DNA of 64,000 nucleotides from JBFMAI01 sp040755725 (GCA_040755725.1 JBFMAI010000027.1:129351-193350); one strand, 5' to 3'; counted from the first letter of the stretch, positions 1 to 8,707 are shown. The notes: generated from the sequence alone by a model not told the origin. A program made the numbers and translations.

Positions 1-2282
1 GGGCCGCTGCCGAACAGGTGAACCCGCGGGCGATCGCCGGGGTCGTCGGCGGGGCGGAACTTGTAGAGGCCATTGATAATGCCTTCACGTACATCACGGC
101 CGGTACGGAGCCCGGCCGCTACGGCGGGCGAGACGCCCGCGCTCCCCTGACCCGGCGAGGCGCCGGCCGCTACGCCGGGCATGGGCGGCTGGGGATAAGT
201 CTCGTTGTAGACGGTGAGGTAGTAAAAGACGTTCTCGCCGGCCTCGTACATGCGGCGGATACCGTCCTGCACCACGGTGGCCAGCTCATACGCGAACGCG
301 CAGTCGTACGCCACGCAATTCGGCACGGTGCTGGCGTGCAGGTGGCTGTGGCCGTCCTGGTGCTGGAGACCCTCGCCCGCGAGCGTCGTCCGCCCCGCCG
401 TCGCCCCCACCAGGAACCCGCGGCAGCGCATGTCGCCCGCGAGCCAGATTTGGTCGCCGATCCGCTGAAAACCGAACATGGAGTAGAACAGAAAGAACGG
501 GATCGAGTTCAGGCCGTGCGTGGCGTAAGCGCTGCCGGCGGCGATAAACGACGCCATCGACCCCGCTTCGCTGATGCCCTCCTCGAGAATCTGCCCGTTC
601 TTGCGTTCTTCGTAGCGCATGAGCAGGTGAGCGTCGACCGGCTCGTAGAGTTGGCCTGCGTGGGCGTAGATGCCGTAGTTGCGGAACAACGAGTCCATGC
701 CAAACGTGCGGGCCTCGTCCGGGACGATCGGCACGATCAGTTTGCCGAGCCGCGGATCGGCCAGCAGCCGGTTCAACATGCGGACCAGCGTCATCGTGGT
801 CGCGACCTTCCGTCCGCTGCTGCCCTGAAGAAACTCGTCGAATAGCTCCAGCGCGGGGGCCTCCAGCTTTGGCGCCCGGACCTGCCGCCGGGGCACGTAG
901 CCGCCCAGCGCTCGCCGCCGCTCCTGGAGATACTGATACTCCGGGCTGTCCTCGGCGAAGCGGCAGAACGGGGCTTCGTTGAGCTCCGCGTCGCTGACGG
1001 GGATTTCGAAGCGGTCGCGGAAGGCCCGCAGTTCGTCCTCGTTCAGCTTCTTTTGCTGGTGTGTGATGTTGCGGCCCTCGCCCGCCTCACCCAGCCCGTA
1101 ACCCTTGATGGTCCGCGCGAGGATCACGGTTGGCTGCCCGGTGTGGGCCACGGCCGCCGCATACGCCGCGTAGACCTTCTCCGGGTCGTGGCCGCCCAGC
1201 CGCAGCGTGCGAATCTGCTCGTCCGTCAATCCGTCCACGAGTTTCAGCATCCCCGGGTCGCGGCCGAAGAAGTGCTCACGCGAGTACGCGCCGGACTCGA
1301 CCGTGTACCGCTGCCACTGCCCATCGACGATCTGCCCCATGTGCTCGATGAGCAGGCCCTCGGTGTCGGCGGCGAACAGCGGGTCCCAGTCGCTGCCCCA
1401 GATCACCTTGATGACGTTCCAGCCGGCCCCGCGGAACGCCGCTTCCAGCTCTTGGATGATGTTGCCGTTGCCGCGGACCGGCCCGTCGAGCCGCTGGAGA
1501 TTGCAGTTGACGACCCAGGTGAGGTTGTCGAGCTGCTCGCGGGCGGCCAGCGTGATCGCCCCCAGGCTCTCCGGCTCGTCCATCTCCCCGTCGCCGAGAA
1601 AGGCCCACACGCGCGACCCGCCGGTCCGCATCAGGCCGCGGTCCTCCAGGTAACGATTGAAGCGCGCCTGGTAGATCGAGTTGATCGGCCCCAGCCCCAT
1701 CGACACCGTCGGGAACTCCCAGAACTCCGGCATCAGCCACGGGTGCGGGTACGACGATAGCCCGCCGCCCGCGGCCAACTCGCGCCGGAAGTTCCGCAGG
1801 TGCGGGGCGTCGATTCGGCGTTCCAGGTACGCCCGCGCGTAGATGCCCGGCGCCGCGTGGCCTTGAAAGAAGACCTGGTCGCCGGAGGCGTGCTCCGTCT
1901 TGGCCCGGAAGAAGTGGTTGAACGCGACCTCGTACAGCGTCGCCGATGACGCGTACGTCGAGATGTGCCCACCGATGCCCTCGGCCGTCCGGTTCGCCCG
2001 CACGACCATCGCCATCGCGTTCCAGCGGGCGAAGCTCTTGATCCGCCGCTCGATCGCCCGGTCGCCGGGGTACGGCGGCTGCTGGGCGCGGGGGATGGTG
2101 TTGACGTACGGGGTGTTGGCGGCGTAGGGGATGGGGACCTGCCGCTTGAGGGCCCAGCGGTGGAGCTGGTCGAGCAGGAACTCGGCCCGCCGCCGGCCGC
2201 CCTGATGATGGACGGCCTCCATCGAGGCGAGCCACTCGGCGGTTTCGATGGGATCGGGGTCGGGGGGCACGTTGTCAGTCAT
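1..2282 (-). CDS. aceE: Pyruvate dehydrogenase E1 component, homodimeric type (3' end cut by window)
   Basis: Decarboxylates pyruvate with thiamine diphosphate and transfers the acetyl group to the E2 lipoyl domain of the pyruvate dehydrogenase complex in the cytoplasm. The frame is open from an ATG at 2282 down to base 1, about 760 codons, against roughly 890 for the family, so the C-terminal end is missing. The ThDP motif is visible as GDGEMDEPESLGAI near residue 228, ending in VVNCNLQRLDGPV about 30 residues later. The early segment with YPGD and IGGHIST also fits AceE. Near the C-terminal side an extra segment of about 29 residues (VAAGASPGQGS and following) separates YPQPPMPG from REGI, where E. 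coli AceE runs directly on. This segment is encoded by palindromic repeat DNA. No E2/E3 gene is visible. No strong Shine-Dalgarno precedes the ATG. Confidence 0.95.
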   Translation of the reverse strand, partial: MTDNVPPDPDPIETAEWLASMEAVHHQGGRRRAEFLLDQLHRWALKRQVPIPYAANTPYVNTIPRAQQPPYPGDRAIERRIKSFARWNAMAMVVRANRTAEGIGGHISTYASSATLYEVAFNHFFRAKTEHASGDQVFFQGHAAPGIYARAYLERRIDAPHLRNFRRELAAGGGLSSYPHPWLMPEFWEFPTVSMGLGPINSIYQARFNRYLEDRGLMRTGGSRVWAFLGDGEMDEPESLGAITLAAREQLDNLTWVVNCNLQRLDGPVRGNGNIIQELEAAFRGAGWNVIKVIWGSDWDPLFAADTEGLLIEHMGQIVDGQWQRYTVESGAYSREHFFGRDPGMLKLVDGLTDEQIRTLRLGGHDPEKVYAAYAAAVAHTGQPTVILARTIKGYGLGEAGEGRNITHQQKKLNEDELRAFRDRFEIPVSDAELNEAPFCRFAEDSPEYQYLQERRRALGGYVPRRQVRAPKLEAPALELFDEFLQGSSGRKVATTMTLVRMLNRLLADPRLGKLIVPIVPDEARTFGMDSLFRNYGIYAHAGQLYEPVDAHLLMRYEERKNGQILEEGISEAGSMASFIAAGSAYATHGLNSIPFFLFYSMFGFQRIGDQIWLAGDMRCRGFLVGATAGRTTLAGEGLQHQDGHSHLHASTVPNCVAYDCAFAYELATVVQDGIRRMYEAGENVFYYLTVYNETYPQPPMPGVAAGASPGQGSAGVSPAVAAGLRTGRDVREGIINGLYKFRPADDPGDRPRVHLFGSG
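105..182. repeat. Palindromic repeat DNA inside aceE coding sequence
   Basis: Two copies of the word GCCGGCCGCTAC / CCCGGCCGCTAC flank a hairpin-forming GCGGGCG AGA CGCCCGC core, and a further CCCGGCGAGG unit follows. The block reads in frame through aceE and adds alanine/glycine-rich residues. A related word (GGCCGGCCGGCTAC) occurs at about 3234 outside any gene, which suggests a dispersed element rather than native coding sequence. Confidence 0.55.
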
Positions 2283-2375
2283 GGTGCGGTTTCCGTGTCG
2301 GCCGATGCGGCTAGCGTAGCGGGGGGAAGCCGCGCGTCAACGCGGTACCCGCGAGCTGCGATCGCGAATGCGCAT

Positions 2376-3047
2376 TCAGCCGGAGCGTTTGCGCACGAGC
2401 ATCAGCCCATCCCCGATCGGCACCAGGCTCATGCTCACCCGCGGATCGCCGCGGATCTTGCGGTTCATCGCGTCGTGGATGGCGGCGTGGGTGTCGGGGT
2501 GCGCCGCGGGGTCCACCACGCGGCCGTTGTTCAGCGCGTTGTCGAGCGCGGCGAGGCCGCCGGGACGAAGCAGTCGCAAGACGCGCTCGTAGTAGTTGTC
2601 GTAGTTGGGCTTGTCGGCGTCGATGAAGGCAAAGTCGAAAGTGCCCGCCTGACCGCCCGCGAGCAGGCCGTCCAGCGTGTCGAGGGCCGGGGCCAGCCGC
2701 AGTTCCATCCGGTCCGCGAGCCCCGCCTCCGCCCAGTAACGCCGCGCGACCCTCGTCCACTGGTCGTTCACGTCGCAGCACAGCAGCCGGCCGTCCGGCG
2801 GCAGGGCGGAGGCGATCCACAGGGCGCTGTAGCCGGTGAACGTGCCGATCTCTAGGGCCCGCCGGGCGCCGAGCAGCTCGACCAGCAGCGCCATGAACTG
2901 GCCCTGCTCGGGAGCGATCTGCATGTTGCGGTTCTCCAGCCGGGCGGTCTCGGCCCGCAGCCGGCGGAAGACCTCTGGTTCCCGCACGGTCACATCGACC
3001 AGGTACGACTGAATTGCATCGGTGAGGCGGATCGTCTGCGTCGACAC
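2376..3047 (-). CDS. Class I SAM-dependent O-methyltransferase (caffeoyl-CoA OMT-like)
   Basis: A 223-residue cytoplasmic methyltransferase of the family-3 O-methyltransferase type, which methylates hydroxyls of small aromatic or catechol-like substrates using S-adenosylmethionine. The SAM-binding motif is LEIGTFTGYSALWIA (about residues 65-79). The acidic motif CCDVND follows at about 90, and the metal/substrate loop FIDADKPNYDNYY lies at 141-153, all in the family order. The start is GTG at 3047 with GAGGA a few bases upstream. It lies 93 bp downstream of the aceE start on the same strand. The substrate cannot be told from sequence. Confidence 0.9.
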   Translation of the reverse strand: MSTQTIRLTDAIQSYLVDVTVREPEVFRRLRAETARLENRNMQIAPEQGQFMALLVELLGARRALEIGTFTGYSALWIASALPPDGRLLCCDVNDQWTRVARRYWAEAGLADRMELRLAPALDTLDGLLAGGQAGTFDFAFIDADKPNYDNYYERVLRLLRPGGLAALDNALNNGRVVDPAAHPDTHAAIHDAMNRKIRGDPRVSMSLVPIGDGLMLVRKRSG

Positions 3048-3239
3048 GCGGGGTCCTCGCGCGACAGCCGGAGGCGCGGCCGGGACGCTGCCGCACGGGG
3101 CAGATTATAGCGGCCTGGCCCCTGACTTCGTACCTTCTTGGTGCGGCGCGAGGCCGGGAGACGTTACCAAACGGCGTTAGTCCCGCCCAGCCTAGGCGTC
3201 TCGGTGCCTCGGTGGTTCCGTCGCGCGAAGGCCGGCCGG

Positions 3240-4613
3240 CTACGGCGCGGTCAGCAGGGCCACGAAGGGGTTGATATCGCCGAAGTTCGTGTGGCCGTCG
3301 CCGTTGATGTCGCCGGTGCGCAGGCTGCAATTCGGGAACGCGGCCTGGTACGCCGCCGGGTTGGTCAACGCGAGCACAAACGGGTTGATGTCGCCAAAGT
3401 CGATCAACCCGTCGCAGTTGAGGTCGCCGGTGATGAAGCCGAACAGCCCGTCGATCAGCCAGATGTTGTCGGCGTTGGTGCCGCTGCACACGACGCCGAC
3501 GCGGTTGGTCGCGCCGTAAACGGTGAGGTAGTTCGGCTGGTCGTCGACCTTGAAACGCGGCGCAAGTTGCTGCCCGGTCGCCACGTCAAACGTGTACACA
3601 TAGTCGTCGGGGTAGATGACCGAGGTCGCCGCCGCCCGGCCGTCCGCCGTGAAAGCCACCGTCGCGCTGCCCTGGGGGGCCACGGTGCCGCCGAAGTTGG
3701 CGTTGGAAACCAGGCGGAGGTTGTAGGGGTTGCTGACATCGACGAAGGCCAGACCGCGCGACCACAGGCACGCCACGGTGCTGCCGTGGATGGCGATGTT
3801 GTCGCCGTAGAGCTGTGTGCCGAACGCCAGGCCGTCCGGGTCGAGCAGCGTGAGACTGATCACGTCGAACGAGTACAGAACGCGCTCGTTGGAGGACACG
3901 AAGCCGGTGCGCCCGTCCGCCGCGAAAACGATGTTGTCATTGGAGCCGAAGGTGCTGACGCCGGGCAGAGGGATGACGCCGGCCAGCGTCAGGTTCCGTG
4001 GGTCGCTGACATCAGCGACCATGATCCGGCCGTTGGTCGTATCGACCATGGCCAGCCGCGTGCCGGCCAGCGCGATGCGGTCGGGGTTGCCCGGCAGCGG
4101 CAAGCCGTCCGGATCCTCGAGCTTCATCGCCTGGATGTTGAACGAATACAGCGTATCGTTGGGATACGAGGCGACGTAGCCAACGTAGCCGTTGGCATCG
4201 ACCTCGACGTTCTGGCCCTGGATGTTCACCGAGGGGCCGAAGTCGATCGCGCCCACCGCGACCAGGTTCCGCGGGTCGCCGATGTCCACGACATACACGC
4301 CCTGGGCCGGGAACCACCCCGGAATCACCAGCCGGTCGTTCGGGAACAGGTACGCATCGCTGGCCGTCCCGGGTGCCGGCAGCGGCAGGCCGTCCGGATC
4401 CAGCAGCGCGCCGGTCACCAGGGAGAACGACCAGAGCGTATCGTTGTCAAACGAGGGTACGTAGCCCACCGTGCCGTCGATGGCAAACGACGTGTTCTGG
4501 TAAAACTGCGCGGGGTCCGGCGGATTGACCACGCGGGCCACTTGCGCCAGCGCGGCAGGCAGCGTGCCGACCGTCACAACCAAGACCACCACGGGCATCC
4601 ATCTGCGTTGCAT
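3240..4613 (-). CDS. Secreted beta-propeller-like protein with C-terminal dockerin-like module
   Basis: 457 residues with an N-terminal signal peptide (about residues 1-24, cleavage after ALA-Q). The body is made of repeated 45-60 residue units with recurring ADGRTGFVSSN, LLDPDGL and VDVSNPYNLR phrases, typical of LVIVD/beta-propeller surface proteins. The last 65 residues hold two EF-hand-like loops, GDLNCDGLIDFGDINPF and GDINGDGHTNFGDINPF, each with the D-x-N-x-D-G pattern that binds calcium in dockerins. GAGGAGG precedes the ATG by 6 bases. The same tail occurs on the next two genes and on the gene at 43994. The ligand or function of the propeller is unknown. Confidence 0.8.
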   Translation of the reverse strand: MQRRWMPVVVLVVTVGTLPAALAQVARVVNPPDPAQFYQNTSFAIDGTVGYVPSFDNDTLWSFSLVTGALLDPDGLPLPAPGTASDAYLFPNDRLVIPGWFPAQGVYVVDIGDPRNLVAVGAIDFGPSVNIQGQNVEVDANGYVGYVASYPNDTLYSFNIQAMKLEDPDGLPLPGNPDRIALAGTRLAMVDTTNGRIMVADVSDPRNLTLAGVIPLPGVSTFGSNDNIVFAADGRTGFVSSNERVLYSFDVISLTLLDPDGLAFGTQLYGDNIAIHGSTVACLWSRGLAFVDVSNPYNLRLVSNANFGGTVAPQGSATVAFTADGRAAATSVIYPDDYVYTFDVATGQQLAPRFKVDDQPNYLTVYGATNRVGVVCSGTNADNIWLIDGLFGFITGDLNCDGLIDFGDINPFVLALTNPAAYQAAFPNCSLRTGDINGDGHTNFGDINPFVALLTAP

Positions 4614-4689
4614 CGTCGCACCTCCTCAGACTCTCCCCACCGCATTCCATAGCGAGCACACGCCGCCCCCGCCGGCGTGACACCCGAGG

Positions 4690-6192
4690 CTACGGGCTGG
4701 TCAACAGCCGCACGAACGGGTTGATGTCGCCGAAGTTCACCAGCCCGTCGCCGTTGATGTCGCGGTTCGGCAGCGGGCAGTTGGGGTATTGCTGCTGGTA
4801 GCCGCCGGGGTTGGTCAGCGCGAGCACGAACGGATTGATGTCGCCGAAATCGACCGCGTAGTCGCAGTTCACGTCACCCACCCCCTCGCACTCGTCGGGG
4901 ATTCCGTTGTGGTTCACGTCGGTGCTGGTGCCCGCGAGGATGTCCTGCGCATCGGGGACGCCATTGGCGTTGCAGTCGTAGCTCCGGATCCACTCGCCGA
5001 GGTACAGCATGGCGTTGAGGAACTGCTGGCAGATGGCGGGCATCGTGTTGTTTCGCACCTCGATGCCGAAGGCCCAGCGTCCGCCGATGGCATAGCTGTA
5101 ATTGGTCGAACAGCCGGAGACGGGGTACGCGACCTCATAGATCGTGCCGATGTCGTAGGTGCCGCCTCCCGCCGCCGCGATCCGGTCGCGCATCTGCCCG
5201 CCGAGTTGCAGATATGTGGCGTGCTCGGGGCAGTGGTCGGGGATGTGCCCCCAGACCCACATGATCCACGGGACGTAGCCGTGCAGGTCGACGTGGACGC
5301 GGATACCCGGCTCGGCCAGGATCAGATTGCGCAGGTGCTGGGTTTCCGGCTCGGAGAACGGGTACGGTCCGCCGGAGGGGTCCTGCCCAGCGCCGGGGCC
5401 GTCCCAGTTGCGGTTGAGGTCCACATTGTGCGCGTTGTAGCGGCGGTTGCGAACGTAGCCGTCGGGGTTCATGATCGGGAGCAGGACCCACTCGACGCGA
5501 TCAACCAGGGCGGCGACCTGCGGGTTGGTCTGATAGTTGGTGAGCAGGTGGTTGGCGATGTACGCGACGATCGACGAAGTCGCGGACTCGTTGCCGTGCT
5601 CCGCACCGTGGTAGAAGACCGTCGGCTTGGCGTACCCGGGGCCGGTTAGGCGCAGGGCCCACAGCGGGCGGCCCTCGACCGACAGACCCAGGTTCACCAT
5701 CGAGACCAGATCGGGATAGGTCGCGACGAGTTGCTGCATGAACTGGACGTGTTCGTCGTAGGTCCGCAAGGTGTCGAAGAAGCCCGCGACATCCGGGCCG
5801 CCGAAGGCGTCGTTCAGATACGCCTGGAGGTCCGGGACGACGACCGCGTATTCCAGGCCGCTGAAGTCCAGCATGGGCAGCGCCGCGGGCGCCACGCGGA
5901 CCTCGACCAGCCCCGGCTTGATGACGTCGGACCAGACCTCGAAATCGTCGCCGAGCGCTTGCAGACCGCGAACCGTGTCGATGTCCAGGGCGTCGCGGAC
6001 GACGATGTGGACCACCTGGTGGCCGTCGAAGCCGGCGGGCGGAGCCGCCGCCGCCGGGGCCGCAAGCAGGCCCATCAGGACCCCGCACGCGAGGGCGGGG
6101 CCCAGCCGCCCAGCGCGGGCGTGGTGGGTTCTGTGAGCGATTCTGCGCGCCACGATGTCCAAGCCCATTCCAACCAGCGCGGTGCGATGCAT
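4690..6192 (-). CDS. Secreted M14 zinc carboxypeptidase with dockerin-like tail
   Basis: A 500-residue exported metallocarboxypeptidase that removes C-terminal residues from peptides. M14 catalytic features are in order: zinc ligands in HGNES (H199, E202), the substrate arginine in VDLNRNWD (R261), third zinc ligand in VDLHGY (H304), and the catalytic glutamate in FGIEVRN (E378). A CNANGVPDAQD / VNHNGIPDECE calcium-repeat linker and two FGDINPFV dockerin-like loops follow. GGAGGAG lies 6 bases before the ATG. The N-terminus is unusually long: residues about 20-42 are encoded by a dispersed palindromic repeat that now supplies much of the hydrophobic signal segment (PALACGVLMGLLAAPAAAA). Confidence 0.9.
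   Translation of the reverse strand: MHRTALVGMGLDIVARRIAHRTHHARAGRLGPALACGVLMGLLAAPAAAAPPAGFDGHQVVHIVVRDALDIDTVRGLQALGDDFEVWSDVIKPGLVEVRVAPAALPMLDFSGLEYAVVVPDLQAYLNDAFGGPDVAGFFDTLRTYDEHVQFMQQLVATYPDLVSMVNLGLSVEGRPLWALRLTGPGYAKPTVFYHGAEHGNESATSSIVAYIANHLLTNYQTNPQVAALVDRVEWVLLPIMNPDGYVRNRRYNAHNVDLNRNWDGPGAGQDPSGGPYPFSEPETQHLRNLILAEPGIRVHVDLHGYVPWIMWVWGHIPDHCPEHATYLQLGGQMRDRIAAAGGGTYDIGTIYEVAYPVSGCSTNYSYAIGGRWAFGIEVRNNTMPAICQQFLNAMLYLGEWIRSYDCNANGVPDAQDILAGTSTDVNHNGIPDECEGVGDVNCDYAVDFGDINPFVLALTNPGGYQQQYPNCPLPNRDINGDGLVNFGDINPFVRLLTSP
6073..6133 (-). repeat. Dispersed two-hairpin repeat, family A, copy 1 (inside the M14 peptidase gene)
   Basis: Read on the minus strand this carries the family-A core CTCGCGTGCGGGGTCCTGAT, preceded by the CCGCGCTGGGCGG segment. 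Other copies lie at 25856, 31712, 48671 and 56128. The left hairpin is weaker than in copy 2. It forms codons about 20-40 of the peptidase. Confidence 0.6.
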
Positions 6193-6210
6193 GTCATCTC
6201 CTCCAGGCGG

Positions 6211-7131
6211 CTATGGGTTTGTCAGCAGCCGCACGAACGGATTGATGTCGCCAAAATTGACCACGCCGTCTTCGTTGATATCGCCATTGAGCGGCGGGCA
6301 GCCGGGGTAGGCGATCTGCCACGCGCCCGGGTTCGTCAACAGCAGGACGAACGGGTTGATGTCGCCGAAATCCACCAGACCGTCGCAGTTGACGTCGCCC
6401 TTGCGGATCGCCGGCCCCCAAGGCCAGGGGTCTTTGGCCGCCTGGTATACCTCGGCGGGAATCCCGGCGTTGGGCACCTGCAACCAGGCGATGACCTGCA
6501 AGTTCCCCTGGATCCACGCGGGATCCAGCGTGAAGCTGCGCTGGACGACCGTACACTGGCCGGGAACCAAATCAATGTCGATGGTCTCGGCCGCGGCGCG
6601 GAACGTGTTGCGCGAGTAGGTCGGCGACGCCGGGTAGTAATCCTCCACGATGACCGCGTACGCCCGCAGCCGCAGGGGATTGGCGCTCGCCTCCAGGCAG
6701 CCGCGCAGCGTGGCCTGGTAGTCTTCGCCGGACACCTGCGCCATCTCGACCGTCAGCGTGACGGGCGTGGGCACGGCTTGGCGCTGGATGAACTTGCTCT
6801 GGTAGGTGTTGATGGGCCAGGCGTCGAAGAGGCCGTCGTATGCGAACCACGGCACGCCGTCGCCCCAGATGTTGTAGAAGAGACCCCGCGCCTCGCCCCA
6901 GGCAGTGGCGTAGGCGTCGCGCACGTGGTATTCGACGACCGCAAATGTATTGGGGTATTGGTTGATGAGGCCGCTGACCACGGGACCCGCGGTGGCGCAG
7001 GTCCCTCAGCTCAGCATCGTGAAGTACTCGCCGAGGACCATTCGGTCGGCGGCGACCCCCGGGGCGGCGGCCAGCGACAGTGCCGCAATGGCGATGGACC
7101 ACCCCCAAGTCGAACGGAAACACGCGGGCAT
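6211..7131 (-). CDS. Candidate selenoprotein: exported thioredoxin-fold (Omp28-like) protein with dockerin-like tail, in-frame TGA read as Sec
   Basis: Read through one TGA at 7008-7006, the frame gives 306 residues: signal peptide (1-28), VLGEYFTMLS, the TGA as residue 42, then GTCATAGP. The TGA therefore sits at the first cysteine of a CxxC redox motif, giving U-G-T-C with C45 as partner. The following NTFAVVEYHV and GVPWFAYDG fit thioredoxin-fold Omp28-like proteins. The C-terminus carries two FGDINPFV dockerin-like loops. The ATG at 7131 has a very good Shine-Dalgarno (GGAAGGAGAG). A strong hairpin starts directly after the TGA. Read as a stop, the product would be a pointless 41-residue peptide. 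The alternative is a point mutation or sequencing error of TGC/TGT. No selA, selB, selD or tRNA-Sec is present in the window. Confidence 0.7.
6969..7005 (-). promoter_or_regulatory. Possible SECIS-like RNA hairpins immediately 3' of the in-frame TGA
   Basis: Starting at the base after TGA, GGGACCUGCG and CGCGGGUCCC pair as a 10-bp stem (one U-G pair) closing a CCAC loop. A second small stem, GGUC/GGCC with loop AGC, lies with its loop about 31 nt after the TGA. As I recall, bacterial SECIS loops lie about 16-37 nt downstream and carry a G in the first loop positions. The second stem fits that and the first does not, so assignment is tentative. Confidence 0.4.
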
Positions 7132-7386
7132 GGTTCTCTCCTTCCACCCGGGGAATCGGCCGACAACGGCAAAGTCCCGATCGTTCTCACCCGGCGTCAG
7201 CCGAAGCCGTGGGGTCACTTGATCGTACCGATTCGCCGGCCGCCCTGTCGAGGCCAAACCGGCGATTCGGACCTTGGCCCATCGTCCCCGGGTATAATGA
7301 AACGGTTGGGGTGCGGCGCTTCGCGGCGACGCCGCGGTACGCCGTCATCCGGCGTTTGCCCCCCCCGACCGGTGCGAGGCGTGCCC

Positions 7387-8649
7387 ATGATGCGGAACCG
7401 GGGCGATCGCCGAATCAGGGCCTGGATTCCGAGGCTCGTCGGGCTGGTGGCGGCCTGCGCCGCGACCGGCTCGGCGGTGGCGCCCGCGGCGGCCGACGTC
7501 TTCCACCTGGAGGGCGGCGGGGCGGTGGAGGGCCAGTTGCTCTCGGCCGCCGACGGGCAGTACACGATTCGCACGACCGTCGGCGTCGTCCGCATTCCCA
7601 TCTTGTCCGTCAAGCGCGTCGAGGTCGCGGACACCCCGTTCGAGGACTATGACGCCCGCGTCCAACGGGCCGCGGACACCCCCGCGGACCAAGCGTCCCT
7701 GGCGGAATGGTGCGACGAGCAGGGTCTGCGGGCCGAAGCCCGCCGGCACTGGCAACGCGCCCTGGAACTCAACCCCGACTGCGCCCCCGCCCGCCGCGCC
7801 CTGGGTTATGTACGGGTGGGCGACCTGTGGGTCGATGGCCGCCGACGGGCCGCCGCCCCGCGCGACACCGCGGCCGCCAGCGCTCCCGCGGAAGATCCGG
7901 CCCGCGTCGCCCGCGTGATTCAGGCCCAATGGCGGCAGCGGATTCGCGCGATCAAGCGCTCGTTCCTGGACAGCTCGACCCCGCGCTTGCTGGACGAGGG
8001 GCGTCTACGGATTCTCGAAATCCGTGACGCCCTGGCCATCCTGCCGCTAGCCGAGACACTCGGGGTCGGCAATCCACTGTGCCGGCAGGTGTTGGTCGCG
8101 GCCCTCGCCGCATTTCCCGACGACGAGGCGACCATGAACCTGGCGATCCTGGGGCTGCTGGACCCGGAGTTCGACGTCCGCGAGCAGGCCTTGCACGAAG
8201 TCGCCCGGCGCCGGGACCCGCGCGTCATCGCCCAATACCGCGATGCCCTGCGCACCGGCGACGACGTGCTGGTGGGCCGGGCGGCAGCGGCGCTCGGCTT
8301 CCTCGCCGCCGACGAAGCGATCCCCGACCTGATCGACGCCCTGACCGTGGCGCGTCACAAGTGGGTCGAAGTGCCCACCCGTCGCTGGGTCCAGTTCTGG
8401 CCGGCGCTGTTCACCGCGCCGATCATCATATGCTACGACGGCGTCACGCTCGCGTTCCACGAGCCGCGGGTCGGCGTTTGCCGCGGACCGGCCTGGGGAC
8501 AGTGGGCGGTCGGCGCGAACCGCTGGGCCTACCGCCGCGTCACCGTTCGCCGCACGGAGGTCCTCGAAGCCCTCAAGCGCATCACCGGGCAGAACTTCGG
8601 GTTCGAGCGCGAGCGCTGGCAGCGATGGTACGCCGGCCGCGATTCCTGA
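7387..8649 (+). CDS. Exported HEAT/TPR-like repeat protein of unknown function
   Basis: About 420 residues. The N-terminus has a charged start followed by a hydrophobic stretch ending in APAAAD, so it is probably exported. Residues about 40-80 (LEGGGAVEGQLLSAADGQYTI and so on) look like a small beta domain found in planctomycete repeat proteins. A TPR-like unit (HWQRALELNPDCAPARRALGY) follows, then HEAT-like helices (LGFLAADEAIPDLIDAL). The C-terminal part is rich in Trp. Start chosen at ATGATG 7387 because it gives a signal peptide directly; an upstream ATG at about 7300 is possible. No enzymatic motif is seen. Confidence 0.7.
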   Translation: MMRNRGDRRIRAWIPRLVGLVAACAATGSAVAPAAADVFHLEGGGAVEGQLLSAADGQYTIRTTVGVVRIPILSVKRVEVADTPFEDYDARVQRAADTPADQASLAEWCDEQGLRAEARRHWQRALELNPDCAPARRALGYVRVGDLWVDGRRRAAAPRDTAAASAPAEDPARVARVIQAQWRQRIRAIKRSFLDSSTPRLLDEGRLRILEIRDALAILPLAETLGVGNPLCRQVLVAALAAFPDDEATMNLAILGLLDPEFDVREQALHEVARRRDPRVIAQYRDALRTGDDVLVGRAAAALGFLAADEAIPDLIDALTVARHKWVEVPTRRWVQFWPALFTAPIIICYDGVTLAFHEPRVGVCRGPAWGQWAVGANRWAYRRVTVRRTEVLEALKRITGQNFGFERERWQRWYAGRDS

Positions 8650-8707
8650 ACAGCCGGCGGTCCGCACCGACATGACGCGGCCCGTCCCCGCGCCCATAAT
8701 GCCGCCC

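Noticed and set aside
5731..8649. A 972-codon plus-strand frame across the M14 and redox genes
   Set aside because: It is antisense to two well supported minus-strand genes; only its last 420 codons (from 7387) have a signal peptide and repeat pattern of their own.
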